From the NCBI RefSeq assembly GCF_030227225.1, contig NZ_JASPHQ010000038.1, positions 1-6,655 on the forward strand: DNA of 6,655 nt, read 5' to 3'. The stretch is from Corynebacterium rhinophilum. Its GTDB lineage: Bacteria > Actinomycetota > Actinomycetes > Mycobacteriales > Mycobacteriaceae. The translations under genes and the position numbers were made by a program. Shown here piece after piece: positions 1 to 4,927 of the stretch (positions are counted from its first letter, which is position 1; each line of letters opens with the position of its first letter). A model generated the notes under the pieces. The model had not been told where the DNA came from. It was given only the letters and a program-made list of their open reading frames with translations, and ran no database searches.

Positions 1-83
1 TGTCGTTGGGGCTGGCTTTTGTGCCGGTGGTGTAGCTGTGGTGTGGGGTGTGTCGTCCTAGTGCGCGGTGTGGGCGTTAGGGT
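1..83. other. G/T-rich flank without a recognisable gene
   Basis: This flank lies outside the first insertion-sequence end. The plus strand is almost entirely G and T, with only three A residues in 83 bases. The frames that stay open on either strand give low-complexity peptides with no recognisable domain. I see no RNA gene, promoter or terminator. It may be the edge of a gene that continues to the left, but nothing here supports that. Confidence 0.4.
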
Positions 84-433
84 TGCCCGCAAATCGTGGA
101 CACGTAGTAGAGCTACCTAGTGGTTAGGCAGCTAATTCTTTTCTGCTGGTGGTTAGGCTGGTGTGGTTCTCGAAATCGACGGGGCTGACCATCCCGAGGG
201 CGGAGTGCCGACGTCGACGGTTGTAGACCACTTCAATCCAGCAAGCCACAGCCTGACGCGCAGCATCGCGGGTGGCCCAGCGCTTCCGGTCGTAGAACTC
301 GGTCTTAAGCGTCGACCAGAACGACTCAGCCATCGCGTTATCGAAACACACTCCGGTACGCCCCACGGATTGAGCAATGCCCAAATTGCGGCACACCTCC
401 CAGAGCTGCTCGCTGGTAAATTGTGTCCCACGG
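84..433 (-). mobile_element. Truncated IS3-family element, 3' part
   Basis: This is the distal part of an IS3-family insertion sequence: the C-terminal end of its transposase gene plus about 40 bp of non-coding end. The outer terminus probably begins at TG (84-85), and its GTGGACAC (97-104) is shared with the end of the second IS3 element at 5423. The inner side stops at 433/434, where the IS256-family terminus GAGAGTGTC begins. The missing part, orfA and the first half of orfB, is not found on the far side of the IS256 element, so the remainder was lost or moved. The 84 boundary is inferred from the TG dinucleotide and the similarity to the other end. Confidence 0.75.
124..433 (-). pseudogene. 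IS3-family transposase (orfB), C-terminal fragment
   Basis: This is the C-terminal part of a DDE (rve-fold) transposase that would cut and join IS3 ends. The readable protein starts at RGTQFTS, which in the family directly follows the second catalytic aspartate (HSDRGTQF). It then shows the third-acid motif DNAMAESFWSTLK and the terminal YNRRRRHSALG block, and ends at TAA (124-126). Read from 433, the first retained base is the last base of the Asp codon, and the next bases belong to the IS256 end. The first Asp, the second Asp and the N-terminal helix-turn-helix part are gone, so the fragment cannot be active. An in-frame start further in would give about 90 residues, but it is only an internal codon of the same reading frame. 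Confidence 0.85.
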
Positions 434-461
434 GAGAGTGTCCGATTCTTTGTGTGCGGGG
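434..461 (+). repeat. IS256 left terminal inverted repeat
   Basis: Aligned without gaps to the right end, the first nine bases GAGAGTGTC are identical. TTTGTGTG is also shared at offsets 16-23. About 20 of 28 positions match overall. The transposase stop codon lies only eight bases further in, at 469-471. Confidence 0.75.
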
Positions 462-468
462 GCTTGGT

Positions 469-1819
469 TTACAAGTAATCCGCGAATCGGTTGGGGTAGG
501 CCACAGCTAGTTGGTTGATGGCTTGTTTCCACCCGGTGGCTTTCGCTCCTTCAATATAGCCGTTGCATTCAACGTCGCGTTTTGTTTTCTTCGCTCGCTG
601 GGCAGCGCGCTTGTCTTCGATGTCGCAGATCATCAGCCACAGCGTCTTCAGTGCGGCAGTATCGTTCGGGAATTGCCCCCGGTTACGGGTAGCTTTACGC
701 AGTTGGGCGTTGAGCGATTCGATCGAGTTGGTGGTGTAGAGCACTCGCCGCGCCGCTGGCGGGAACTGCAGAAACGGCACGAACCGCTCCCATGCGTCCC
801 GCCAGACTTTGACCGACTGGGGGTATTTCCGGCCAAGTTCACTGGCCTCGAAGGCATCCAGGCTGGCACGTGCAGTGTCCTCGTTAGCGGCTGTGTAGAC
901 CTCACGCAGTACGCGGGAGACTGATTTGCGGTCCTGGTAGGACACCCACCGGTTCGCAGCCCGAATCAGGTGCACAATACAGGTCTGCACCATGGAATTC
1001 GGCCAGGTTGCCTCCACGGCTTCCGGCAGGCCTTTGAGCCCGTCGCAGCACACGATGAACACGTCTTGGACACCGCGGTTAGCCAGATCCGCACACACCG
1101 ATGCCCACAATGCGGCGCCTTCATTGTCCGCGATCCACAATCCCAGGATGTGCTTGATGCCGTCCATGTCGACACCAACCGCCATGTAGCAGGACTTGTT
1201 GACCACGCGGTGGCCATCGCGGATTTTAACGCGTAGCGCGTCGAGGAAGATCACCGGATAGAACTCGTCGAGCTGGCGGTTTTGCCAGATCATGACCTCT
1301 TCCAAGACCGCGTCGGTAATGGTGCTGATCGTATCCGGGCTCATATCCACACCGAGGGTGGTTGCGAGATGGTGGCAAATATCGCGCACGGTCATCCCGC
1401 CGGCGTACAGCGAGATAATCATGTCGTCGAGCTCTGTGAGCCGACGTGTGCCCTTGGGCATCATCCGGGGAGTAAACGTGCCGGCGCGATCCCTGGGCAC
1501 GGTCACTTCCACCGCGCCGTAGCCAGAGTTGACGGTTTTGGTGTACGACCCGTTGCGGTGATTGCTGCTCTGTGCGGTTTCCACCTGGGCTTTGGCCTTG
1601 CGGTCGGAATGGCTATAGCCCAAATGCGCATCCATCTCTGCCTGGAGACCAGCGTTAATCGAAGCCTGCAACAGGCCTTTGACCAGCTCGCTGGCGTCAT
1701 CGGTGGACGTCGACAGCTCGCCGATCAAGCTGGCGAGCTTAAGGATTTTCCATCAGCTTCTCACTGATGTCGTTGACCCTCGCCGGGTCATGGTTTTTCT
1801 TCGGTGACACAGTAGTCAT
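469..1819 (-). pseudogene. IS256-family (Mutator-type) transposase with an N-terminal frameshift
   Basis: This is a DDE transposase of the IS256/Mutator class, which excises and reinserts the element by acting on its terminal repeats. The long frame (1728-469, 419 residues counted from a TTG at 1728) carries D163 (VIFLDALRVK), D229 (FIVCCDGLKG), the C249-x2-H253 motif (CIVHLIR) and E337 (TTNSIESLNAQLRK). These are the expected catalytic and signature residues in the right order. The true start is probably ATG at 1819-1817, with AAGGAG at 1836-1831. That frame encodes 26 residues ending MENP and stops at 1741-1739. One extra base near 1740 separates it from the LASLIGEL continuation. With the frame corrected the protein is about 449 residues, a family-typical length. 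All catalytic residues are in the long frame, so internal initiation at TTG or ribosomal slippage could give partial function, but this copy is most simply read as recently frameshifted. Confidence 0.85.
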
Positions 1820-1830
1820 TATCTGTGAAA

Positions 1831-1836
1831 CTCCTT
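1831..1836 (-). promoter_or_regulatory. Ribosome binding site of the IS256 transposase
   Basis: AAGGAG on the minus strand ends 11 bases before the ATG at 1819-1817. It is the strongest Shine-Dalgarno in this region and favours that ATG over the downstream TTG at 1728, which supports calling the gene frameshifted instead of simply starting late. Confidence 0.6.
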
Positions 1837-1847
1837 CTAGATCAGAG

Positions 1848-1875
1848 CCTCACACACAAACTTCCTGACACTCTC
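1848..1875 (-). repeat. IS256 right terminal inverted repeat
   Basis: On the minus strand from 1875 this reads GAGAGTGTCAGG and, a little further in, GTTTGTGTGTGAGG, which pairs with the left repeat. It lies upstream of the transposase ribosome binding site and start. Its first 12 bases recur exactly at 4815-4826 on the plus strand. Confidence 0.75.
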
Positions 1876-2336
1876 GGGTTGGCGGCAGGTGGTGCTACCT
1901 CTATCGGGCGATCACCGCCGGTGGCCAGACCTTGGGCTTTTACCTCTCTTCGAATCGGAACGTGGCCGCAGCGAAGTGTTTCCTGGCCAAGGCCGTCAGA
2001 TCCAATGCGTCAGCCGGGTATCCCAGAGTGATCAACGCCGATAAAGCACCCTCCCTAGCCAGGGCAATCGCCGAGTTGAAGTCAGAGGGAATCTGCCCGC
2101 CAACAGTGGAACACCGGCAGGTGAAATACCTCAACAACATCCTGGAAGGCGACCATGGTCGGCTGAAGCGGATCCTCGGGCCAAAAGGCGCGTTTAAGAA
2201 CCGGATATCTGCATATCGGACGTTGAAAGGGATGGAGGCGATGCACTCATTGCGGAAAGGGCTAGGCGCGATGTTTGCCTACGGGCAACCGAACCCGGAC
2301 GCGGTGATCGTCAACCAGGTCTTCGAGACGGCCTAA
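1876..2336 (+). pseudogene. IS6-family transposase, N-terminally truncated
   Basis: This is the C-terminal part of a DDE transposase that mediates replicative cointegration. The frame opens at the IS256 junction with VGGRWCYLYRAI, a conserved stretch that normally lies just after the first catalytic Asp (DETYVKV-type motif). It continues through GFYLSSNRN, the second Asp region (VINADKAPS) and the Glu region (NILEGDHGRLKRI), and ends at TAA (2334-2336). The helix-turn-helix and the first Asp are missing, so it should be inactive. About 153 residues remain of the usual 230 or so. A TTG at 1932 could initiate a shorter peptide but has no convincing ribosome binding site. Confidence 0.85.
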
Positions 2337-2397
2337 CAACGCCCACACGCAGCGGCCGTCAGGGAATGAGAAACTGAGTCTTCGCTGCTCTCCGCCC

Positions 2398-2414
2398 AAC
2401 TTTGCAACAGTACC
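2398..2414 (-). repeat. IS6-family right terminal repeat
   Basis: The sequence AACTTTGCAACAGTACC corresponds to the outer end of an IS6 element. Read inward on the minus strand it starts GGTACTGTTGCAAAGTT. The partner left end is absent. The bases after 2414 differ in character and mark the edge of the element. Confidence 0.75.
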
Positions 2415-2419
2415 GCTAA

Positions 2420-2557
2420 AACAATCGGGAAGCCTACACCTTCACCTCGGATATGATCGCCGAGAACTTTTCGACAAAATGGACTACTGCGGTAGAGCGA
2501 AGAAACTTTCGCAACGACATCAAGAAGGCCATTCATGACATTCTGTGTGTGGCCTAA
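2420..2557 (+). pseudogene. Orphan C-terminal coding tail of an unknown protein
   Basis: Directly outside the IS6 end a frame stays open for 45 codons. It ends RRNFRNDIKKAIHDILCVA before TAA (2555-2557). The peptide has a normal mix of charged and hydrophobic residues, as expected of a real soluble-protein C-terminus. There is no start codon with a ribosome binding site, and the frame is closed by TAA at 2417-2419, only three bases past the IS end. It is therefore probably the end of a gene that the IS6 element cut through. I do not recognise the family. The alternative is chance coding potential in 140 bases. Confidence 0.4.
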
Positions 2558-2666
2558 CGCTGGAATTACCTCCAATACTGACCGGTGTCACGTTGATCAA
2601 GACAGTCACCTCAGTCCGACAGCGGCCGTCTCGTCCAGAACTCGACTAGACAGAACACAGAAGACT
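2558..2666. other. Short intergenic stretch between the orphan tail and the terminator
   Basis: No gene is visible. A small dyad, TGAC/GTCA (2579-2590), and the 11-base word CAGCGGCCGTC (2620-2630) are present. The same word occurs at 2350-2360 inside the IS6 end. Neither is long enough to assign a function. Confidence 0.35.
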
Positions 2667-2692
2667 AGCGCCCTCCGGCGCGCTTTCTTTTT
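2667..2692 (+). terminator. Rho-independent-type terminator
   Basis: The stem GCGCC (2668-2672) pairs with GGCGC (2677-2681) around the loop CTCC. An alternative register is AGCGC with GCGCT (2680-2684). A T-rich tract follows (TTTCTTTTT, 2684-2692). It is well placed to end transcription of whatever gene left the tail at 2420-2557, and it insulates the downstream leader region. Confidence 0.6.
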
Positions 2693-2977
2693 ACCTGAAA
2701 GCACTTTGCGCTGATCTGCCATCATCTTGCTAGTTATACACAGGGGTTTACCTATTTTCCCAGGTGGCTTATAACTATATCCCTGTAGATCTATATCCCC
2801 AGCCGATCAACCAACAGAACCGTCATATTGTGGGTTATGGTTTATACTCCCGCCTCGCCTTGCGGCTCGTTGGGCTGCCGCCCAAATCAAAGATTTGGTT
2901 GCCACCAACCAGCCCTTGTTACGGGTGCGTTGTGAAAGAATCAACAACTAAGACTTACCTGCCCACCTTAGAAAGCC
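2693..2977 (+). other. Long leader-like intergenic region upstream of the nuclease-like remnant
   Basis: There are 285 bases without a convincing gene. The first half is A+T-rich, with TATA-like words and the nine-base direct repeat CTATATCCC at 2775-2783 and 2791-2799. The second half holds a series of small perfect hairpins (2850-2925, listed separately). A frame open from GTG at 2764 runs into the following gene but gives an odd peptide and has no ribosome binding site. The region probably contains the promoter and 5' leader of the gene starting at 2978, but I cannot place a confident -35/-10 pair. Confidence 0.4.
2850..2925 (+). promoter_or_regulatory. Cluster of overlapping small hairpins, possible leader structure
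   Basis: Successive perfect dyads are present. TTGGGC/GCCCAA lies at 2870-2885 with loop TGCC. CCAAATC/GATTTGG lies at 2882-2898 with loop AAA. TTGGT/ACCAA lies at 2895-2908, again with loop TGCC. The middle stem shares bases with both neighbours, so forming it excludes the outer two. A weaker CCGC/GCGG (2850-2865) precedes them and CCC/GGG (2913-2925) follows. This looks like a switchable RNA leader, but no T-tract or known riboswitch core is visible. It could also be a protein-binding region. Confidence 0.3.
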
Positions 2978-3447
2978 ATGACCACACCACAATCCCTGAT
3001 CACTCGCCTGGCGTCCCCAGACGCCACTGAGCGCACTGAAGCTGACATTCAGTCCGACATCAAGACCCTGCTGACTACCGCCGACTTCGACCTGGATACC
3101 CCACGGTTGGAAGAGCAGATCGGTGATGGTTCTCACCGACGAATCGACATCGCCACCGGAGCCACTGTCATCGAAGTAAAAAAGCGGCTCACCAACGAGA
3201 GCGCCGACGCGGACTACATCAACCAACTCGCTGGCTACGTCACTACCCACATGAGCCAAGATGGTTCCCGCTACAACGGAATCCTCACCGACGGGAAAAC
3301 CTGGTGGCTGTTCGAGCAGTCCCCGCCGATGGCTCCTTCGTCCGGCGCAGCACCTTCGAGCTTGCCCCTGGAGCTACCGGGTTCGGGCTTATTGAATGGC
3401 TCAAAGCCGTGTTGGCTACTCGGAGCAATTCGCGAATATCATTTTGA
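2978..3447 (+). pseudogene. Frameshifted N-terminal remnant of a PD-(D/E)XK nuclease, probably restriction-modification
   Basis: ATG at 2978 follows a weak AGAAAG. Residues 1-113 look like the N-terminal nuclease domain found at the front of type I HsdR subunits and some Eco57I-type (IIG) enzymes. E21 lies in an early helix (TEADIQSDIK). D57 (RRIDIA) and E66-V-K68 (VIEVKK) fit the metal-binding D...ExK core. Q83-x3-Y87 (INQLAGY) fits the RecB-type QxxxY motif. After TWWLFE (about 3316) the frame drifts into an unlikely Pro/Ser-rich tail that stops at 3451. The neighbouring frame continues naturally (ADGSFVRRSTFELAPG, then GLIEWLKAVLATRSN) to TGA at 3445-3447. A one-base deletion near 3313-3328 explains this. 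Even after correction only about 155 residues remain, while such enzymes are several times longer, and the helicase or methylase parts are absent. The gene is both frameshifted and truncated, with the break near 3428. The precise enzyme type is uncertain. Confidence 0.65.
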
Positions 3448-3579
3448 TTGAACCTATCACAGGCGAGAACTCTCATTTATGAAACATCGGGAATCCCGCA
3501 ATTCTCATTCCACCAGCGAGAGTATTCCACATGCTGTAGGATGCGGCTCATCTGAGAAGCGGGATGTCAGGATGGCGTG

Positions 3580-3585
3580 TATCCT
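3580..3585 (+). promoter_or_regulatory. Candidate -10 element for the cassette
   Basis: TATCCT, preceded directly by TG, matches the loose corynebacterial -10 pattern (TA...T). It would place transcription start about 30 bases before the ATG at 3623. No good -35 lies at the right distance. Actinobacterial promoters often lack one, but this leaves the call weak. Confidence 0.25.
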
Positions 3586-3608
3586 AGATTTGTTCCGCCT
3601 ATCGATAC

Positions 3609-3615
3609 AGAAAGG
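3609..3615 (+). promoter_or_regulatory. Ribosome binding site that fixes the start of the secreted protein
   Basis: AGAAAGG ends seven bases before ATG 3623. It decides between the long frame (ATG 3479) and the shorter one. The shorter one begins exactly at a signal peptide, as a secreted protein should. Confidence 0.6.
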
Positions 3616-3622
3616 TTCTATC

Positions 3623-4276
3623 ATGAATCGAGTCGCACTTCTGACAGTTGTGTCTCTAATCACTGCAGGTATTGCCCCCGCAGCTTCTGCCGAAACGGTT
3701 GAACAAGCAGAGAAAACTCCTGTTTGGTCTGAAGAGCAATTTGATAGGTCTCTTAAGGAGATCACTCCTGAAGAGAAGAAGCAGCTTGAGCTAATTAGTA
3801 ACGTCGGTGAACATATTGATTACGACGATGAGGGTAACCTCAAGTCCGATCTCAACGATGATCAGCTTCGTAGTGATTATGGTTTCGAAGACAAAGATGT
3901 CAGTTTTTTCCACTCAGTGCTTGCTGAGGATGAAAGCATTGTTCAGCACAAGGAAAACGAGCCAAAAATTGTCACTACATATGATCACAAGCTCGGCCAC
4001 ATATCAAATAGCGATTTGACGGTTGGGACGGCTGCAACTCTTACCGCAGCGGCAATGGAAGGGCCAGCTGCTCTTGAGGCGGCATTCTTTGCTTGGGGTG
4101 CTGTAGCAGGCGGGCCGATCGGAGCTGCTATTTCTGGCGCTGTCGGCCTTCTTGGGGCAACTTACTTTGTCGATCTCGCTACTAAAATCACAGGGGCGGT
4201 CGCGCAGGGTAAAGGTATTACCTGGTACTCTAAGTGGGGATTTCCGCCAATTACCGCAGAGATTGAGGATGACTAA
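3623..4276 (+). CDS. Secreted protein with glycine-zipper-like hydrophobic C-terminal region, candidate bacteriocin-type
   Basis: The gene encodes 217 residues of no family I recognise. Residues 1-23 are a classical Sec signal peptide: the N-region MNR, a hydrophobic core to about residue 19, and an AxA site (A21-S22-A23) before E24. Residues 24-125 are acidic and rich in D, E and K (for example TPEEKKQLE and YDDEGN), with no transmembrane segment. Residues 132-192 are small-residue and hydrophobic. Glycines at 163, 164, 167, 172, 175 and 178 form a GxxxG-like zipper, as in membrane-inserting peptides. The tail has aromatics (WYSKWG, 201-206) and ends in acidic residues. There is no LPxTG sorting signal and no cysteine, so it is probably released and not anchored or disulfide-bonded. 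A plausible reading is a precursor whose acidic part keeps the hydrophobic part soluble or is removed. The stop overlaps the start of the membrane-protein gene, so the two are probably co-translated and functionally paired. Base composition is clearly more A+T-rich than the IS regions, suggesting transfer. Other possibilities are a secreted toxin or adhesin, or a channel-forming protein. The reading frame is certain; the function is inferred. Confidence 0.8.
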   Translation: MNRVALLTVVSLITAGIAPAASAETVEQAEKTPVWSEEQFDRSLKEITPEEKKQLELISNVGEHIDYDDEGNLKSDLNDDQLRSDYGFEDKDVSFFHSVLAEDESIVQHKENEPKIVTTYDHKLGHISNSDLTVGTAATLTAAAMEGPAALEAAFFAWGAVAGGPIGAAISGAVGLLGATYFVDLATKITGAVAQGKGITWYSKWGFPPITAEIEDD

Positions 4277-4632
4277 TGCGGACGGATAAAGATCCAAAGT
4301 TTATTCGCTTTCCAGAATCTCTGTGGGCTTTTGTCACTATATTCCCCTCGGATATTATTGAGAAACATGGAGTTGAGCACTTTTTCAATTCTGGATATTT
4401 GTGGCTCTATTCAATATTGGGAGTAATCCTTTTTGGTATTTCCATGATCATGGGTGAAAAAGCGGTATCTCCTTGGATGCATCGTGTGCGTTCCATTTTC
4501 CTCTTTGCTGCAACGATAGCTATTACAGCTTTCTTCCCTAGCTTGGTTGGGCGAATAGTCGTGGCGTTCCTAGCCATCTGCTACTTTTTCTGGCCCAATA
4601 ACCATATAGTCTTTCGTCGAGCAGCGGCATGA
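4276..4632 (+). CDS. Small polytopic membrane protein, candidate immunity or export partner
   Basis: The 118-residue protein is unrecognised. Residues 1-38 are mostly polar and probably cytoplasmic. Three hydrophobic segments follow at about 42-60 (YLWLYSILGVILFGISMIM), 72-88 and 91-107, with the basic stretch HRVR between the first two and RR at the C-terminus. This size and topology are common among bacteriocin immunity proteins, but they are not diagnostic. The ATG shares its A with the TAA of the upstream gene (TAATG). GAGGA (4265-4269) lies six bases before it inside the upstream coding sequence, so translation is probably coupled. Codon and base composition match the upstream gene and not the flanks, so both arrived together. 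No catalytic motif is visible. If the first gene makes a toxin, this one most likely protects the producer. A role in processing or anchoring the partner is the alternative. Confidence 0.75.
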   Translation: MRTDKDPKFIRFPESLWAFVTIFPSDIIEKHGVEHFFNSGYLWLYSILGVILFGISMIMGEKAVSPWMHRVRSIFLFAATIAITAFFPSLVGRIVVAFLAICYFFWPNNHIVFRRAAA

Positions 4633-4654
4633 TCGGTGTTTTAAGTGGAGCTAG

Positions 4655-4701
4655 CAGTTTATTAATCACTTGATAAAAAGTGATAGGATCTTGCTAAACT
4701 G
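4655..4701 (+). repeat. Nested inverted repeats just after the cassette
   Basis: The inner stem ATCACTT/AAGTGAT (4665-4684) has a six-base loop. The outer stem CAGTTTA/TAAACTG pairs 4655-4661 with 4695-4701. The two could form one long imperfect hairpin 23 bases after the stop codon. A regulatory or transcript-stabilising role is possible, but there is no T-tract. Confidence 0.4.
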
Positions 4702-4712
4702 TCTTCCAAAAC

Positions 4713-4746
4713 TTGGCCACAGTACTCATGCGGGTACTGTGGCCAA
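4713..4746 (+). terminator. Perfect 13-bp hairpin, probable transcription terminator
   Basis: TTGGCCACAGTAC (4713-4725) pairs exactly with GTACTGTGGCCAA (4734-4746). Allowing a wobble pair, the stem extends to 15 bp with a tetraloop. It is the strongest structure in the window and sits 80 bases after the cassette. A-rich sequence precedes it and AATT follows, so a T-run is poor on either strand. It is most likely a (possibly bidirectional) terminator. A protein-binding site or the scar of a small mobile element is also possible. Confidence 0.5.
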
Positions 4747-4814
4747 ATTGGTGCATCTATCAAAAAGGGTACATAAGGGTTAAGTAGCTCTTAACTATGG
4801 AGTTGTGACGCCTT
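4747..4814. other. Spacer with a small hairpin
   Basis: GTTAAG (4779-4784) and CTTAAC (4790-4795) form a six-base stem with loop TAGCT. No gene or clear promoter is visible. Confidence 0.35.
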
Positions 4815-4860
4815 GAGAGTGTCAGGGAGATTTGGATTCAGAATCCCGCCACAAGGAGTT
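4815..4860 (+). mobile_element. Solitary IS256-like terminus
   Basis: GAGAGTGTCAGG (4815-4826) is identical to the first 12 bases of the IS256 right end read inward from 1875. An AAGGAGTT follows at almost the same distance, 38 bases from the terminus here against 39 there. Between them the sequences diverge, and no transposase reading frame follows. It is best seen as a relic end of a related element, oriented as if its transposase ran to the right. A chance match cannot be excluded. Confidence 0.4.
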
Positions 4861-4927
4861 ATTGAAATCCGCCCTTGATGCCCTTTTCTCGTTTCCGACC
4901 TAACCTAAACGGAACACGCCTAGGGGG

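Larger units (their letters stand above)
434..1875 (-). mobile_element. IS256-family insertion sequence, complete end to end
   Basis: The element is about 1.44 kb, a normal size for the family. It is bounded by imperfect terminal inverted repeats that begin GAGAGTGTC on the left (434) and, on the minus strand, at 1875 on the right. It carries one transposase gene on the minus strand. The eight bases outside each end (TCCCACGG on the left, GGGTTGGC on the right) do not match, so no target duplication is visible. The left flank is IS3 sequence and the right flank is IS6 sequence, both cut inside transposase genes. This fits recombination between IS copies or a deletion beside the element, and not simple insertion. 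Confidence 0.85.
1876..2414 (+). mobile_element. Truncated IS6-family element, 3' part
   Basis: This is the distal part of an IS6/IS26-type insertion sequence: the last two thirds of its transposase and a complete right end. The end is TTTGCAACAGTACC (2401-2414), which closely resembles the reverse complement of the classical IS26 terminus (GGCACTGTTGCAAA). The left side is cut exactly at the IS256 right end (1875/1876). The missing left end and the transposase N-terminus are not elsewhere in the window. IS6 elements of this type (such as IS1628) are known from corynebacterial resistance plasmids. The exact name would need a sequence comparison. Confidence 0.8.
3448..3622 (+). other. Upstream region of the secreted-protein cassette
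   Basis: This spacer lies between the nuclease remnant and the cassette. It holds an 11-base odd palindrome, CGGGAATCCCG (3488-3498), that could be an operator, and a candidate -10 near 3580. A frame that includes the following gene stays open back to ATG 3479. The 48 extra residues it would add do not look like protein, and that ATG lacks a Shine-Dalgarno. Confidence 0.4.

Noticed and set aside
163..510. Plus-strand frame across the IS3/IS256 junction
   Set aside because: It spans two unrelated elements and mirrors the transposase on the other strand, so it is a shadow.
511..924. Long plus-strand open frames across the IS256 transposase (also 970-1236 and 1282-1767)
   Set aside because: They are antisense shadows of the transposase, whose catalytic motifs are all on the minus strand.
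2764..3030. Plus-strand frame of 88 codons overlapping the start of the nuclease remnant
   Set aside because: It has a GTG start without a ribosome binding site, runs through the hairpin cluster, and ends inside the better-supported nuclease frame with an unlikely peptide.
3479..3622. N-terminal extension of the secreted protein back to ATG 3479
   Set aside because: There is no Shine-Dalgarno before 3479, and the extra 48 residues do not look like protein. ATG 3623 has AGAAAGG at good spacing and begins a signal peptide.
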